From assembly GCF_035046505.1 (NCBI RefSeq), contig NC_089826.1, positions 83,958,254 through 84,022,253 of the forward strand: a stretch of 64,000 nt of DNA, given 5' to 3'. Source of the stretch: Tiliqua scincoides (taxonomy: Eukaryota; Chordata; Lepidosauria; Squamata; Scincidae). The position numbers were made by a program, and so were the translations under genes. The notes under the pieces were generated by a model, which was given only the letters and a program-made list of their open reading frames with translations, had not been told where the DNA came from and made no database searches. Each line of letters begins with the position of its first letter. Position 1 is the first letter of the stretch. Below are positions 33,613 to 48,200 of the stretch, in pieces.

Positions 33613-35690
33613 TTTCCTTCCAAACCCAAAGCACAGCGCAGGCTGGGCTCACCAAGGCATACATGGCTGTGCTTCCTCATCTTTGGCGCCACTCGCCACC
33701 CAGAGGCAGGCCATGGTGGAGGTCTCCAATTGCTACAGAGAATGGGCACGCCACTGCCCAAGTGTGCCCACCCCCGCACCATCAGCCATGCCTGGCACAT
33801 GTCACACCTTCTGCTCAGCTTGGAGATGAGGAAGTGGGGAGAAAGCAAACCACGCACCAGACTCGAGGCGCTGGAAGATGGAGCGCAAGTGTAGATCACA
33901 TGGAACCAAAGGCTCATGTAGGATGAAGTAAAATACCTAATTCCCAGTATCTCTCCAGTTCCTTAGTACATTGTGACTGTCAGCCTTTATTTGCTTCCCA
34001 TCCCATAGTCATTGGTGACAAATGACCATTTTACCCTAAGTTGCCAGAAATATGTTCCCATTATAGGTAGCGGAGTTGGAAAACCGTAGTTCTTGACAAA
34101 TGACCCTCTTCCTACTCAGCTGTTACTTATAATGGGAATGGATGTTTCTGCTACTTTGCCTATCAACTCCTAGCCCTAACATTTTGCTACTTAGCCATTT
34201 TGAATCACCAGGCACCACCAAGGGCAAAAACAGATTCTTAGATAATATCGAAGATAGAACTGTGTACTACCCCTTCTCATGATGTAAAAGGCCTTCTAAA
34301 GGCCTTAAAACATTTCCAGTTTTCCAATAAAAACTGGCAGTGACATTAGGCGGCCTTAGCATACCCTGGATGTGACCAGTGGGGGGAGGGGTGCATTTTG
34401 CAATCCTGGCCCTGGATGGTACAGGGGCTAGGAACACCCCTGAATTATTGCATATCGCTGCATTAGTTCAATTTGAAAATGTTACAGCAACTTGGATACA
34501 AGCTGTGGCACAAATCGGGTATGTGCTTGCTGTAGTAACACTGGATGTGACATTGAGCACAGACTTGAACTTACTAAATATCATGACTTATTAAACAGAA
34601 CCTTCTAAGCCCTTGGGCTGTGTAGATATACTTTTGGCAGCATGACCCAGATTTCTGGTTGCACCTGGGAGGCTTCTGTGGAGGCCAGGCACAACTTCTG
34701 AAGGGCTAGGTGTGGTCCATCTGTAAATTACTGTAGTGCCCCCCCCCCCGTTAATTATTCAGGTTTTGGTATCTGCAGGGATTCTGGAATGGATCACTAT
34801 AATCCAAATTGAGATAGAATTCACAGCTTTTCATGTTTGAATTTCCATCATGTCAAAGATTAGACTACTTTTCAGCTTTGACATATGTACAGCTTTAGGC
34901 TTCTGATATAACCACACAGTTTGGCTTTGCAAGAGATCTGGTATGTGGCTTGCACTACAGTGTTATATGAACCAAAGCCACAGGACTACCTAGATTTTAT
35001 GTTTCACTGCAGGGGAAGCCACTTTCATGTGTCATCTCAGCAGTGGGGGGAGACATTTTTGCATATCTGGCTTTCATACTGTCCTGGCAATGTCTCCTAA
35101 AAGGAACCACATAGGTGGACTGGATTAAGCAGAGGAAAGGACAAACAAGAAACACATAGAGTATAAACTGACCTCTTGGGATGTTTAGCTGTAGAATTCA
35201 CTAGATTCTAGGAATGGGGTTAATCCAATAATTGGGTGAAATGTGTTATATCTATGTGCAATATATATTTTTAAATGTATCTATTTTTACAGTTGGCTAT
35301 TCTTAGCAACAGCATATCCCATTTCTATTTCGGAAAGAACCTGAAAATCCTGACAAGTGTGTCTGAGGAGGGAAGAGGGACAGGGAGGTTTACAAAACAA
35401 GGGATAAGATCCAGCATACACCATTGCTGTCAGATCCACCCCTCCCCACACAGAAACTCCCCTAGCCCTCCCACCCTCACCACCAACTCATTAGTGCTGG
35501 TGGATGGTTCTTTTCACCAGCTTGTCTGCATAGCCACCCACCATCTTGCTAGCAGCTTCATTGTGCTTGCTGGCAGAATGTCACTTCTGCTAATTAACCC
35601 CTGCTAATTGGGTAAGAGGCGCTTTTTCAAGTGAGTGCTCCTTTTTTTAGAAGGGGGAGAGTAACTGGCCCACCTCACCCCAGCACTGTC
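33613..35690. other. Intergenic between NOP14 end and MFSD10 promoter
   Basis: No gene is seen. Short open frames near 33600-33920 are G/C-rich and lack homology. A worn Tigger-like end is near 34750-34790. Confidence 0.45.
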
Positions 35691-35694
35691 TGTT

Positions 35695-35840
35695 CTAGTG
35701 GCTGTCTGCTGGCATCTTTTTAGATTGTGAGCCCTTTTGGGACAGGGAGCCATTAGTTATTTGATTTTTCTCTGTAAACTGCTTTGTGAACTTTTAGTTG
35801 AAAAGCGGTATATAAATACTGTTAATAATAATAATTCTGC
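35695..35840 (+). mobile_element. L2-related 3' end
   Basis: GATTGTGAGCCCTTTTGGGA and GCGGTATATAAATACTG followed by (TAA)n are typical of sauropsid L2/CORE-SINE tails. Lies just beyond the NOP14 poly(A) site. Confidence 0.65.
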
Positions 35841-35988
35841 CGCTATCATCACATTGCTGCTGTTTTGTCCGAATGCATAGGGTGCATTTGGCTGGTGGGA
35901 TAGTGGGTAAGATTGGGCTCTTAATGTCAGGTCTCTTAGAATTGATGAAATGAGCCAAACAATCCTTCCCAAAAGTATAAACACAGAT

Positions 35989-35994
35989 TTTATT
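35989..35994 (-). terminator. NOP14: Poly(A) signal of NOP14
   Basis: AATAAA on the minus strand, ~180 nt after the NOP14 stop. No other canonical signal on this strand lies between it and the stop. Confidence 0.6.
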
Positions 35995-36170
35995 TAAAAT
36001 GTGATCCCCCCCCCCCAATAAGGATATACCTTTGTCCAGTCTGTGACTGCTTTACAGGTTGGACTGCAGTCATGCTCAGTTCATGCAAACATATCAAAAT
36101 TTCACTGTTTGCCAAGTTACAGTAACATAAGCATGATTTGTTTTCTTATGTACAATAAATTCATAAACAT

Positions 36171-36264
36171 TTAAAACTTCTTTCTCTTCATTTTCTTCCA
36201 ATCTCCTTCCTGGTCAGCAAGGCTCCTGAAGAGTTGCTTTACTTTTCTTTTTCTTTCAGAATCC
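36171..36264 (-). CDS. NOP14: NOP14 exon 18 (last)
   Basis: Residues 830-860, DSERKRKVKQLFRSLADQEG then DWKKMKRKKF and stop TAA at 36173-36171. Confidence 0.95.
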
Positions 36265-39200
36265 CTGCAAAATAGACAAGGGGGTGGGGAGGATTACAAA
36301 GTTATTTTGGAACTGCAGGTCTGATGAGACATTGCAATGTATTTATTTTAATCCAAGATGAACTGGAAGGTACAAGAAACAGCACCTGCAGCTTCAACTT
36401 TTTGAGAACCAAGCCATTAAAGCCTCTTCTGAACTCCCCTCCATCACTCACACCTCAGGCTTTGGAAATATATAATGACAGGTGGTTTCTGATAGCTCAA
36501 GAGAAACTCCCTGGCTTGAGGAAGAGACAGGAGCAACCCCCTCCCATTTGCCTATGCCCTTTTACTGGGCGAGTGTAGCACTATAGCTGATCTCCTGCAC
36601 CAGGATGGCATTAATCCAGATATAAAATTTGGGGTACAATAATCTCCATCAAATTTAGAGGGGAGTATTCAGAGTTGTATTTAAGAGTTCCTTTCCCTTA
36701 CTGCCAGTTCTGAGGATTGGTGCTACTTGGGTGTTGGTGTACATTCCTTCCAGCAGCTTTAGAGGAGGCTTCTACTGCACTGGGTGCCAAATAGCTTCTC
36801 AGCCTTCCTCCCTGAGACCTGAGGAGTCCCCAGCAGTTGTGTTCGACACACAGACTATCTCCAGAGACTCAGCTTTGCTATGTTTCTCTGCCAAGGCGGA
36901 GTGGATGGCTAGTGCTCCTCTTCCAGATGAATCAGGACGAGAAGGCAGTAGAGCCATCGTGAGGGCATGAGCAAACTAGTTTCTGGTTTCCTCTGCTTCA
37001 GAATGTGATGCATGGAACGATTCTTCTGCACAGCTCTGAGGCTTCTTCAGAGGCTTCTGTTTCTGCATCTTTTCCTTTCCATTCCCTTGTTATTCTGGTG
37101 GAGGGAGCGGAATTCAGCAGCAAACGTGTAGAGCTGGCAATGGTAGTTCCCAAATTTACTGAGGTCAAGGCACCCCTGCAACCTCTTCTTCCCTTCTCAG
37201 GCAGGCACTGCCATCTTGGATCGTGAAAAATCTTGAGTGATCCAAGATGATGGCACCCAAATCTCATGGGATCTTGCGCTATCCAAGATGGTAGCGTCCG
37301 AGAGAGTCAGTAGGAGGGATGACTGGCGTTATCCCCTGTGAGTGCTTTGCAGCTCCCCAGGGCACAGTGGTACACACTTTGAGACCCTCTGGCCAATAAG
37401 GTTGAGAGCTCTTCAGCATGTGCAGAGTTCTCACAAAACCTTGTTTTCTCTCCTCAAGGGCAGGATAAAAACTGGGAGAGGATTTTTCCTACCAGCAGAG
37501 AATGACCTTGCCTTCAAGGTCTAAAGAGACAAGTGGCCTTGTACAAAATACCCTCGACGAAAAGGAGAAGGCCTCTTCATTCTCCCTAATAACTTGAAAT
37601 CTTTTACATTTTTAAACTATTGAAATAAAAGTTATCCTACCATTATGTTTTCTTAGTTCTTCCAGGAATAAAAAATATTCAGCATAAACCAGCTATACTG
37701 TCACAAGCACATTTAAAACATTAAATGCATCACCTTTCCATGATTTCTGCATGCTGCATTCTAGCAAGGAATTGGTTATCCTTGCGGATCTCACGAACTG
37801 CTCCTTTAAATTCACGTTTGTGCTTATGTAGCAGGCGTTTTCGTTCCTGCTCCTTCTTATTGCTTTCTTGTTTTCTTCCAAATTCCAGGCTGAAACAAGA
37901 ACATACATAATCTCACACATTTATTTGCCAGGCTAAGCAGGAACTCTCTTTAGCACAATTTCCAACCTTTTGCACATGCTTTGCACTCAAGAGGTACAAC
38001 TAACTTATCATTCCCATTACTAATTATTTTAAGATTAACATCCAAATCAACCATACAGTGTTTATATAAAATCTCATAAGTACAATATGTAACTGTTCTT
38101 ACTAACAAAATGTCTGTTGAAACAGTTGGATGCAAATGCCTTTTAAAAACATAAAAGCTTGAGAACTAAAGATAAAAATAAAGTTTCAGATATATCTGTG
38201 TGGAACTACACAGATGTTGAGTAGCAGTAGCAGCATCATGGTGTTTTCTCGCTTTATTTCTTCACCCAGCTCATTCTAACAGCTATTACATCTTTAGTGC
38301 AGCAGTTCCTAAACTGAGGGTTGGGACCCACCAGTGGGGCGTGACCTGATTTTTGGTGGATCATGAAACCTGACAAGGAAAATGTATTGTGTCCTATGGA
38401 AAGTGAAACAGCACATGTACATTTACTTGTGGGTAGACAAATATGCCTCAGTGCATGTTAAAGGGCAGGCCAAGGGGAACGCAACACCACTAGAATGGTC
38501 CTCACCCAATGAACAGAGGCCCCAACACATTCTCAAGAAGGAGGTGTCCCCCTTCCAAGCTGACAAGGAAAACATACTGAGTCCTATGGAAAGCAAAGCT
38601 GAGCCACAGGTGTGCATTTACTTGCAAGTAGGCAAATGTGCCTTAGCTCTTATTGAAGGTCAGGTGAAAGCTCTTATTGAAGGTCAGGTGTACACTTCTC
38701 TGGTGTACAAAAGATGCTAATCTCAGTCTACCTATCAAGCAATTGGCTCCTAAAGAGATGTGGTGCTGGTGCTGCAAAATACTTGCCACCAGTCTACATG
38801 GAGTCCCTAGTTCAAACATTACTGCTGAAGACAAGATGCAACCGTGCTAGGAATGAAGTATCAGAATCAGAACTCGGTTATCCTTTGCAGCCAATTCCCC
38901 ATTACCAAATTCGACTCAACAAGTGCATCTAAGTTCCTAGCCACGTGCCCATAAAAATGTTCATCATTTCAATTTCTATTTGAAAGTGACAAGGTGTCTC
39001 ACTTCAACTGCCACACACACAGTCTATTTGTAGAGGCAAGTTTTGTGTTTGATCTTCAGCTGTATTAATGATACTCACACTTTCACTATTTTAGGTGTGA
39101 ACAACTTCAATGGCACTACTTTTTTCTTTTCACACACCAGTGAATGATAATGTTGATCTTGGACTGCTAGTTGCTTCAGAACGCTGTCATGTAACTCCTG

Positions 39201-42200
39201 AAAATGCAACAGAATCAGATTACAAAGGTGTTGAAATGAAAACGAATAAAACAAAAACTACCGATCATAGCAGTTGACATATAGTGATTCTGCAACCAAG
39301 GTATCCAAACACACTGGCATAATTACATCTAGATTTCAGTGATTTGGTGATTTCTGAAGCACCTTAACACATCAGCCTGTCACCAAAACTGGTCTCCTTA
39401 CCCAAGGATAGAAAAATAATCAACAAGACCATTGTTTTTTTTTTTGTTTTTTTTTAAAAGGATCTAGGGACAAGTCAAGAAGTTACAAATCAGGCCTAAC
39501 CTCTCTTTGCTGAAGAGGAGGAAAGCATGCAAGGTCAAGTTAGTAAGCATAAAAGAACAAGACTTGCTGAGGAAAAATCAGCTTGGTTTTCCAAGCAAAA
39601 TCCTTTCTCACCAAAGTTTTTTTTTTTTTTTTTAAGTATCAACAAGTGCACTGCTGACAGGAGTAGACATGATACATTTGGGACTTCCAAAACGATTTTG
39701 ACAAAGCCTCCAACTAGAGGCTATTGAATAGTCTTAGCAATCATGGGATATAAGGATAGGTCAATGTGTGGATAAATTAGAAACTAGTTAAATAAAAGAT
39801 GCTAAAGTCAGGATTAGTTCTCTTCAACCAAAGTGCTTTAACCACAGACCAGAGTGCTACAATTGGTTCAACCAGCAATGAAAAACCCAGGCTGGAAGTT
39901 GCCACAAAAGCTTCTACTGAATGGCAGCTCAGTATACTGTATGGATTGGTAGCAAGTCATCACCTGTAGTTGGGCAGGGTAGTCATTCACTGACAATTGT
40001 TGACTCAGGAGTACTTGGATGGGTTGCATTATTTCACAGAAGGATGGAAGCGAGCGATACAGGCCTGCACATTTCTTAACGAGATCCAGGCACAAGCACA
40101 GACACGATAACCTGTAAAACAATTGTCAACAGCCACATCAGAAGCTTGCCTACAAAATATTATACCAAGATAAATTCTGCATTAAAAATGTGGTGCTAAA
40201 ACAGATGCTGCATTCACTGCTGTCAAACATGAAACTTTTTGGGGTAAGCCACAGTAAAACTGCAGGGAGAATCTTCCAGATGAACAGTTCTCTTGCACTG
40301 CACAGGGTTAGGGGCCTAAGGGCTCAATCCTATCCAATTTTATAGCATCAATGTAGCCGTGATGCAGTACCTTATCTTGAGAAGGCCTCTGTGATTGCTC
40401 TCCCACTGCAGGATGCAGTGCACATCTTGTTGGCATGGCTTCTTCAGCACTGCAAAGTTGGATAGGATTAGTCCCCAAGTCTGCTGGTGGTACTTTGACA
40501 ACAGAAGGGCACTCCTCCAACCAAACAGTTGTGGACTCTAACTGAAGGGTTGTGTAGTGTTCAGAACTGTGGACTGGTGATAGGTAAATTATCCTGTTAT
40601 ATTGTAGTTATCTTCCTCCAAAGAACCTCAAGGAAATATACGTACATACATGCTACAGCCACCTTCTTTTCCACAACCCCCCCTTTTTTTTTGCGACAAT
40701 CTTAGATCAGTGGTTCCCAAATTGTGGGTGCACCCAATTTTTGGTTTCATTTGTAACAGGATAGGCTATGTGGATCAAGGGCTATCAGCCTGCTACTTGG
40801 GGGTAGCACTGCTGCCCAAACACTTTTATAACCACAGAGGCTTGAGCAGCTGGTTAAAATGGAACTTTTTTTTAGGTGGGTTCCAATACTAAAACGTTTG
40901 AAAGCCATTGAGTTAGTACTGCCACCAAGAGGCAGTAACTGGTTCAAGGTTACCAGCAAGCTTTATGACAAGGAGCCCTTCTGTATCTGACACACAAGTT
41001 GCAGGATTGTATCAGATCTAGTTGTTCTATTCTTCATTTTATTTTACTTCCAACCCCTGGGTGTATGGAGGATTCCAAGGAACAGGGAGGACAGAAATGA
41101 TCAACAGGGAGAAGGATGAGACAGACAGATCATACATCTCTGTAGAGGTTTTTCTTGTCACACTGGAGTCCAGAGGATGAGGAAGACATAACTGGTTCAT
41201 CTGTACCCTTATCTTTTAGGTATCCTTCCATCCCACATAAAGGAATGCACTATTCACATGAATTGCTGTCCTCAAAGAATATGACTGGAACTGCCATAAG
41301 CATGGCTACAATGGCCACTTGATGCTTGATGCAGTGGAAATGTGCCTGAAGGCAATTTTTACTTACCATAAGATGCTAAATTACAAGGACACACTAAACT
41401 GTGAGCTCAATCAGAACAAAATACAATACAGGCCAATAGATCCTTTTGCAAATTATCAACTGCAGCTTTGTTTGCTGGAATGGGACATTATATACCTAAT
41501 GCCTAACATTTTGGAGACAGGTTAACCTATGCTCCAGCAGGCAAGACAGGAGGACAGTTACAGAGGATGGTTCTCCAACTGCTGCTAAAGCAGCACACGA
41601 CACTCTTCATTTATACTCAATGGTCTTGCAGTGGTATCTGATTCACTATGGTAATGGGACCAATTCAAAAATATATTATTGTACACAGACCACGGTATGC
41701 ACCAAGAGACTTCAGTTAGCAAATGAGGACCTTCAAACTTAAAAGGTGGATTGATTATTTAAGGTCCGAGTCTTCAGAATATTGCCATCCTGTGCACACT
41801 CAGTCCCAGCAACTTTTTATTTTTATAAGACTCCCCACAGCAACTTTTAATACTGTCCATGGCCAGTTATGCCTATGGGAGCTATTGTAACCACCTCTCC
41901 CACCAAAGGATAAGGGGGATATTTGATAGCTCAAAAATGGAATATTTCATTATTTAACAATGGAAGCATCTTCGAAAATATCCAGAAGGTAACCTGTTGT
42001 CCAGAACACAGCCACTGAAATCAGTTGTTATCCCAATTTACTGTACAGCATACCTAAGATGATTTGCTTCTGTTCTGTTATTTTCTCTTGATGTAATTAA
42101 ATTATGGAGTGGGAGGCGCTGCTTTTGCCAGCTCTCTGCGTCCAATTTTTCACGGACTACAAGCAACTCTGAATTTTTCCCTAGTGACCTAAAAGGATGA

Positions 42201-45200
42201 ACCAAAGTATACCCTGGAAGAGAAGAATGAATATAAGTATGAGGTAAGACTATCATTGAACATCTTACATACGGAAAGAAAAATTACAGATCTAACAATA
42301 TTTAGAAGATCATTCCAATGTGTACACGGTGCTAGCAAGCCTCTAATGAGGACCACAAGAGAACAAACACTAGGCTGCAATCCTATGCACGCTTTCCATG
42401 GAGTAAGCCCCAGAGAACACAGTGGTACTTAACTTCCAAGTATACTTACATAGGATTGCATTGCAAGCCTTCTCCCCTATAGGAAAATGCAATGGCTTCA
42501 GTATCAAGAAGCAGAAATTTCTACTGTTCATTACCAAGGTCAAAGTCAGACATTACTACAAAGTAGCCGATCTTCATTTAGAATAGTATAATAGCCACTA
42601 TGACTAAATTAATCCAAATTCAGACATTCTGGCTTAACAGGGGCTGGGGGGTACAACAGTGTTGCCAGAGAGAAAACTGTTGTTCAGGATAGTGGCCGAG
42701 ATGTGAATCAGGACTCACCTGGTTGAAATTCTGCCTCTGCAATGGGATAACTAGGCGGACACAGGCAAATCCCTCTCTCTCTCTCTCTCTCCCCCCTTCA
42801 GCAACAATATGGCAAAACTAGCATTTACCTTACACGGTTGTTGCAAGGACAACATCCAGATTATACACGTAAATGCTTGTACACTTGGCCTGCAATCCTA
42901 TAAACAACGACCTGAAAGTAAGCCCCACTGAACATAGTAGGATGTACTCTGAGTAAGCACGCATAGCGTTGCACTGTTAGGAAGTGCTATATAAATATTA
43001 TTATTCTGTTCAGTTGAAGAAAAGCAGGCAAGTAGACCCAACACATTTTCATGTAGTTTTCACTTGCCTCTGGCACATAATTTGCAAATAGGAGAGCTAC
43101 CCAGGTTGGGCTTAGGCAGCTTCCAAAAAAAAGGGATGGGTGAGAGTGTGGTGTCACTCATACACAAGTGTAAATGCACCTTTATGCTAATCAACCCCAA
43201 TAGCCCTACCTTGGGCTCCTCTGCTGGGTACAGCCATGTGAAGAATTCCCAAGAGGAAGTTGACAAGTTCTGGGATGAATCTTTGAGACAAGGATACATA
43301 TTCCAAGAAAAGACAGCAAACACATAATCCTTTAACAACATCTTGTAGTGTTGCTATTGGGCACTAAAAAATAAATAAGAACATCAGAATAAATCTGCAC
43401 AGCAACTTCTGCAAGATTTTGAATGCTGGTCCAACCAACAGTCTTTGAGCTTCTTCTACCAATTGCAACAAGAAGATACTTTGTGGAGCAGCTACTTCTG
43501 CAAAAGTATTTTGCAGCTGCAAAACCACAGCAAAAATATTTTGATTCATATGCAGGAGATTACTGTAATAATTACTATAATTACTCTATGTGTCTAGGCT
43601 CCTTTGCATGTACATTTTCTATTTTGTTATGACTAATAGCCAAAATAAACCCTTCAGAACTCCTGTATCTGCATGAGAGAAATTAAAGATAATTTTACAG
43701 CCTTAGATTGCGGTTTTCAAACTTTCAGGGAGTTTGAGGACTGCAGTAAATCCTTGCAGGGGAGGGGAGGCGGCAGAGGGAAAGCAGCGATGCAATCCCC
43801 AGGATCGCATTGCTCAGGGGGACTGCAGGAACTGGGATGTACTTACCAGTCCCTGAAGCAGCCTGTCAGGAGTGCGGGGAGCCCTGCATGAGCATCTGCA
43901 GGGCTCTCTAGCCTTCTAAAAGTGAAAGCGGAGAGATCACACTCCACTTCCAGTTTTGCAGCCTTAGAGAATGTGAGAAGAGATGAAGCGCTGCTGAACC
44001 ACTGGATGAGTACAGGAAGAGAAATAAAAAGGCCGAGGACAGCAACCATGCTGGGTCAGCAGTCTCCAAACTGCGGGATCGTTGCATTTGGAAAAATGTC
44101 TTCCCACGGCAGTGCACAGCTCACCATTCTGCACCACAGCATCTTAACTCTCAAGCCAATCTTCACAGCAGTTTGCACTGGGCAGCTGCTCCACCTCCCC
44201 CCTGGAAATCAGGGTGCAGAGCCTGCTGGGGCGACCAGCAACAGAAGTGGTGCAAGCGGCTGAAAAGATCAACTTGAAAGATGCTGCGGTGCAGAATGGG
44301 AAGCTCTTACTTGCTTACCTGAAAGCAAGTCTAATTCAATGGGGTTTACTTCTGAGTAGACCAGCCATTTTCAACCACTGTGCTGTGGCACACTGGTGTG
44401 GCGCAAATGGTCTGCAGGTGTGCCGTGAGAGTTTAGGGGAGGGTCATTTGTTAGTAGCTCCAATGGGGATGTGAGCTCTCCACCAACAGCATGGTGTGCC
44501 TTGTCAATTGTCAAAACACTGATGGTGTGCCTTGATAATGTTAGTACCTTGTCAGTGTGCCATGAGATGAAAAAGATTGAAAATCACTGGAGTAGACAAT
44601 GCATAGAATTCTGCTGTTAGTTTGCATGATCTTTGCACAAACAGACCTGCATTTACATGATTCTCATGCCAGACAATACTGTCCCTTCCACTGATCTTCC
44701 TTTATGCCCACCTCTCTTCCTACAGCTGCTAGTAGCAAACAATTGTATTCCCTATATGTACTGAAGACTCAAGAGACTGGTAGTAACCAGAGAAGCTCTC
44801 TCCCCAGATGACCACAGGGGACAAGATGTCCAATATGGAAGAAGGCAGTCTTTGAGATACCTCAGCTTTAAGCCACAAAAGGGCTTTAAAAAGGTCAAAA
44901 CCAGAACTTTGAAAGGTGCCCAGAAATGATAGGTAAAGGTAGCCAGAGCAGGTAAAGAAGTGGTCCAAACTCAGTCAAGCTCCCTCATCCCTATCACTAC
45001 AATGGCTGCTGTATTTGCATTAACTGAATTTGCCTTCTTCAAGAGGAAGGATTTCCATTATGGGTCTGCAGCAAAGAGGGAGGCACATATTTTGCTTACA
45101 TCAAAGTCCTGGGTTCAATTGCTGGTACTACCAGGTAGGGCTGGGAAAGAAACCCTATAAGGCTTCTGGAGTCAGTGTAGACAATACTGGGCTAAAGGCA

Positions 45201-48200
45201 TTAATGATCTGACTACCAAAACAGTTTCACACATTCATAAGGACTGCAAAAGGGGATGCCCTCACTTTGATACAATCAGAGTTATCAACTTTAAGATGTC
45301 CTCTATATCCAACAACAGTTTTAAAGAAGGTCTTCAAACATTTCAAATCAGGTTACCGCATAAGAGTTGGGAAGAATTAAATTCTGTGCTGCCATACCTT
45401 TGTAAGCAGCAGGCTCATATAAACCATTGCTGGTGTTGTCACTGGGTGCCAGAAATCAGAAGTTGGGAAAAGTATTGAAATGATTTTCAGATACATGAGC
45501 TGAAATGAAGAAGGTTCACTGTCAATAACATAAGCAGTAATTGCATGTCTAGCTGCCTTAAAAACTTGCTTAGGACAGATGCCAGGGCCCAATTTAGCAC
45601 AACCTATGCAGCATGAGAGCTGCTGCTATGCAGTCTAGTGCAGTGGCATACCTGGTGGGGGATCCAGGGCGGCAGAGGGGAAGGAGCAGTATTTGCCACC
45701 CCCTGCCTGAACTCACTGGAACATACAAGTGAAAATGCAGTGTCAAGCAAAAATTTCATGGGGCTATACCATGGGTAGACCATAGCACTCATAGCGCAGA
45801 TGTTCCTCATCAATGAACCCAGCCCAACACAGATTTTTGTTTGTATGTATAAACGAGTTATCATATTGAAAGCTACCAGTGACCATTAGTAGCATCACTA
45901 GCAGAAATCACCACCACCAAGACAACAGAAAGAGCTGCAGTAGGATACAGTTGGACACCACTGGGTAGGTGGAGAAGATTTTGTTGTGTTTTACTGGTGT
46001 GGGCTGAGCTGCTTCCTGACATGTTTTTATGGTACTTTTTTTATCATGACTGTTTATATTTTTATGGTGCTTTCTGGTCCTAACAGTTTCGGAACTGCCA
46101 CTTTGAACTATGCTGAGCCCATTGTTCTCTGTGGGAAAGCCACCCACTGTTTGCATCATTTTGATATACATGGAGTTCTTCCAGAACCTAACCCCTTGCT
46201 TGAATTATATTAGGGTGATCAGCCTTTTTGTGGAAACAAAATAGCTGATATAAATGCCGTCTTGGCATTTCAGACAGCAAAAGAAACAATCGCTCTGCTT
46301 CAAACGAAGGTGGTCACGTACCATGTCTAATCCTGGTAGCGCTGCATGACCTTTCACTTCTAGAATTTCTTCCATGTCATGAGCTGCATCTTGAAGAATA
46401 CGATTAACATGACTACTTGCAGCTTTAGGAAACATCTGACAAAGATCATATAAGGTTCTGTGAACAAGAAGCTCAACTCAGTATCAAACTGCACTGTTTC
46501 TCTCTCTCTCTCAGTAAGACTAAACAGTAAAGACAACTGACCCACAAAGTAGCATGAAATGTTAGCCTTTGGCACCCAAGATAATCTCCCAGTCCCACAT
46601 GCTAACTGAAAGATCCTGACCAAGTCACTATAAATCAGAAATAAATGTTGGTCAGATTGACTTGTAGTTATTTTGGCATCTCTGCATTGGGGGAGAAAGG
46701 ATAGGATCGGGCCCTCAGTGTGACTAAGCATAAAACAAAGGAAAGATAAAGGGGACTTGGTGGATCTTTTGAGAGTGTGTGCAACCAAGGTGTGTACAAC
46801 CAAGGTTACTATTCCATTTACCACAAGGCAGCTTGAGAGCCTTGCATTGGAAGGGCCATGGGGTAAGAGTCAGGATCATATGAATCTCCTCAGTGAAAAC
46901 ATGGTCTAAGAAAGAGGGCTAGAAAGCAAGCCCTACAACTTGTATAGTAACATTAGTCAATGAATGAAGCCGGGGAAGGGAGGCAAGCTGCTTTCCCAAA
47001 GACACAGGGCACGTTGAGAGGCAGCCCACAAAAGTTAGCTGATCAGGCACATGATTCTGCAGTTTCACTTGCACTTAGGGAGATAATAGGGGAACTCTCA
47101 GAGCTAGGAGAAAGGTGGTGGTGGAGAAATGTTCCCTTACCCAGGGGTGAGCCTCCGCAGTGTGGATGGGTCTATTTGGACCTGCACTAGCATATTTGCA
47201 AGGAAGAGGGAAAATGTGTAGTCAAGAGGAGGAGAAAGTGCAATGAGATTTTTAAGCATTTTACAGCCAGCTTTTCCTACGTGGGGAGGTGATGCAACCA
47301 TACTTACGGGATCAACTTGTCAATTGCTATTAGCTCTGGTGGCTCCTTTGCTGCCAGCTCCCCAATATACTCCAGAATGTATCCAAACAGTTTCTATGGA
47401 ACACAATTTGACTGTTTTTATTACAAGTTCTCTCTCTCTCTCTTTTTAAAGTTAGCAAATGAGCTTTTGAATACAAATCACACTGGGCTCCCTTCAAGCA
47501 GCAGAAAACATTTTACTGTATCTCAGTGCTTTGCAGACTGGGGCATCACAATGCCCCAGCCTGACAGCCCTGGGTATTTCTCCCTTAAGGGGGGGTGGGG
47601 GGAAGGCAGAGACGCAATGCTCAGCATTGCGCCTCTGACCTGGACACAGGGGCACACTGCCACTCACTGCTGCCCGCAGCAGCCTCCTGGGGGGTTGGGG
47701 GAGCCCGGCGCCAGCCTCAGCAGGGCTCTCCACACAGCGCAGAGCCCTCCAGAAGATGATCACTACCACTTCCCATTTCACAATTGCAAAACCTGAAGTG
47801 GTCGCGATAGTCTTCTGGAGGGCTCTGCGCTGTGTGGAGAGCCCTGCTGAGGCTGGTGCCAGGCTCCCCCCACCCCTGGGAGGCTGCTGCAGGCAGGGGT
47901 GAGTGGCAGCGCACTCCTGTGCCCAGATCAGAGGTGCGATGCTGAGCTCTGCCTTCCCCCTCCAGCAAACACTTAGCAGCTCTCAAACTCTCCCAGAGAG
48001 TTTGAGAACCACTGCTGTATCCGACTGCAAAAACATACTTCTAGTTTTGCTTTGTTCCCCACAGCCAGGCTCGCATGGTTCGACTTCCGAATCCTTTCTA
48101 TCACCAGAAGCTGCTCTTCCATTGTTCTTTCCAGCAATAAAGCTTTCAGTTGTTCATAAGATTCCGGAGCTATTGTAAAAAGAAGAAACATAAGCAAGGT

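Noticed and set aside
33613-35690. GRK4 exons relocated within the window
   Set aside because: No kinase-domain or RGS-like exon was recognised on either strand here or elsewhere in the window.
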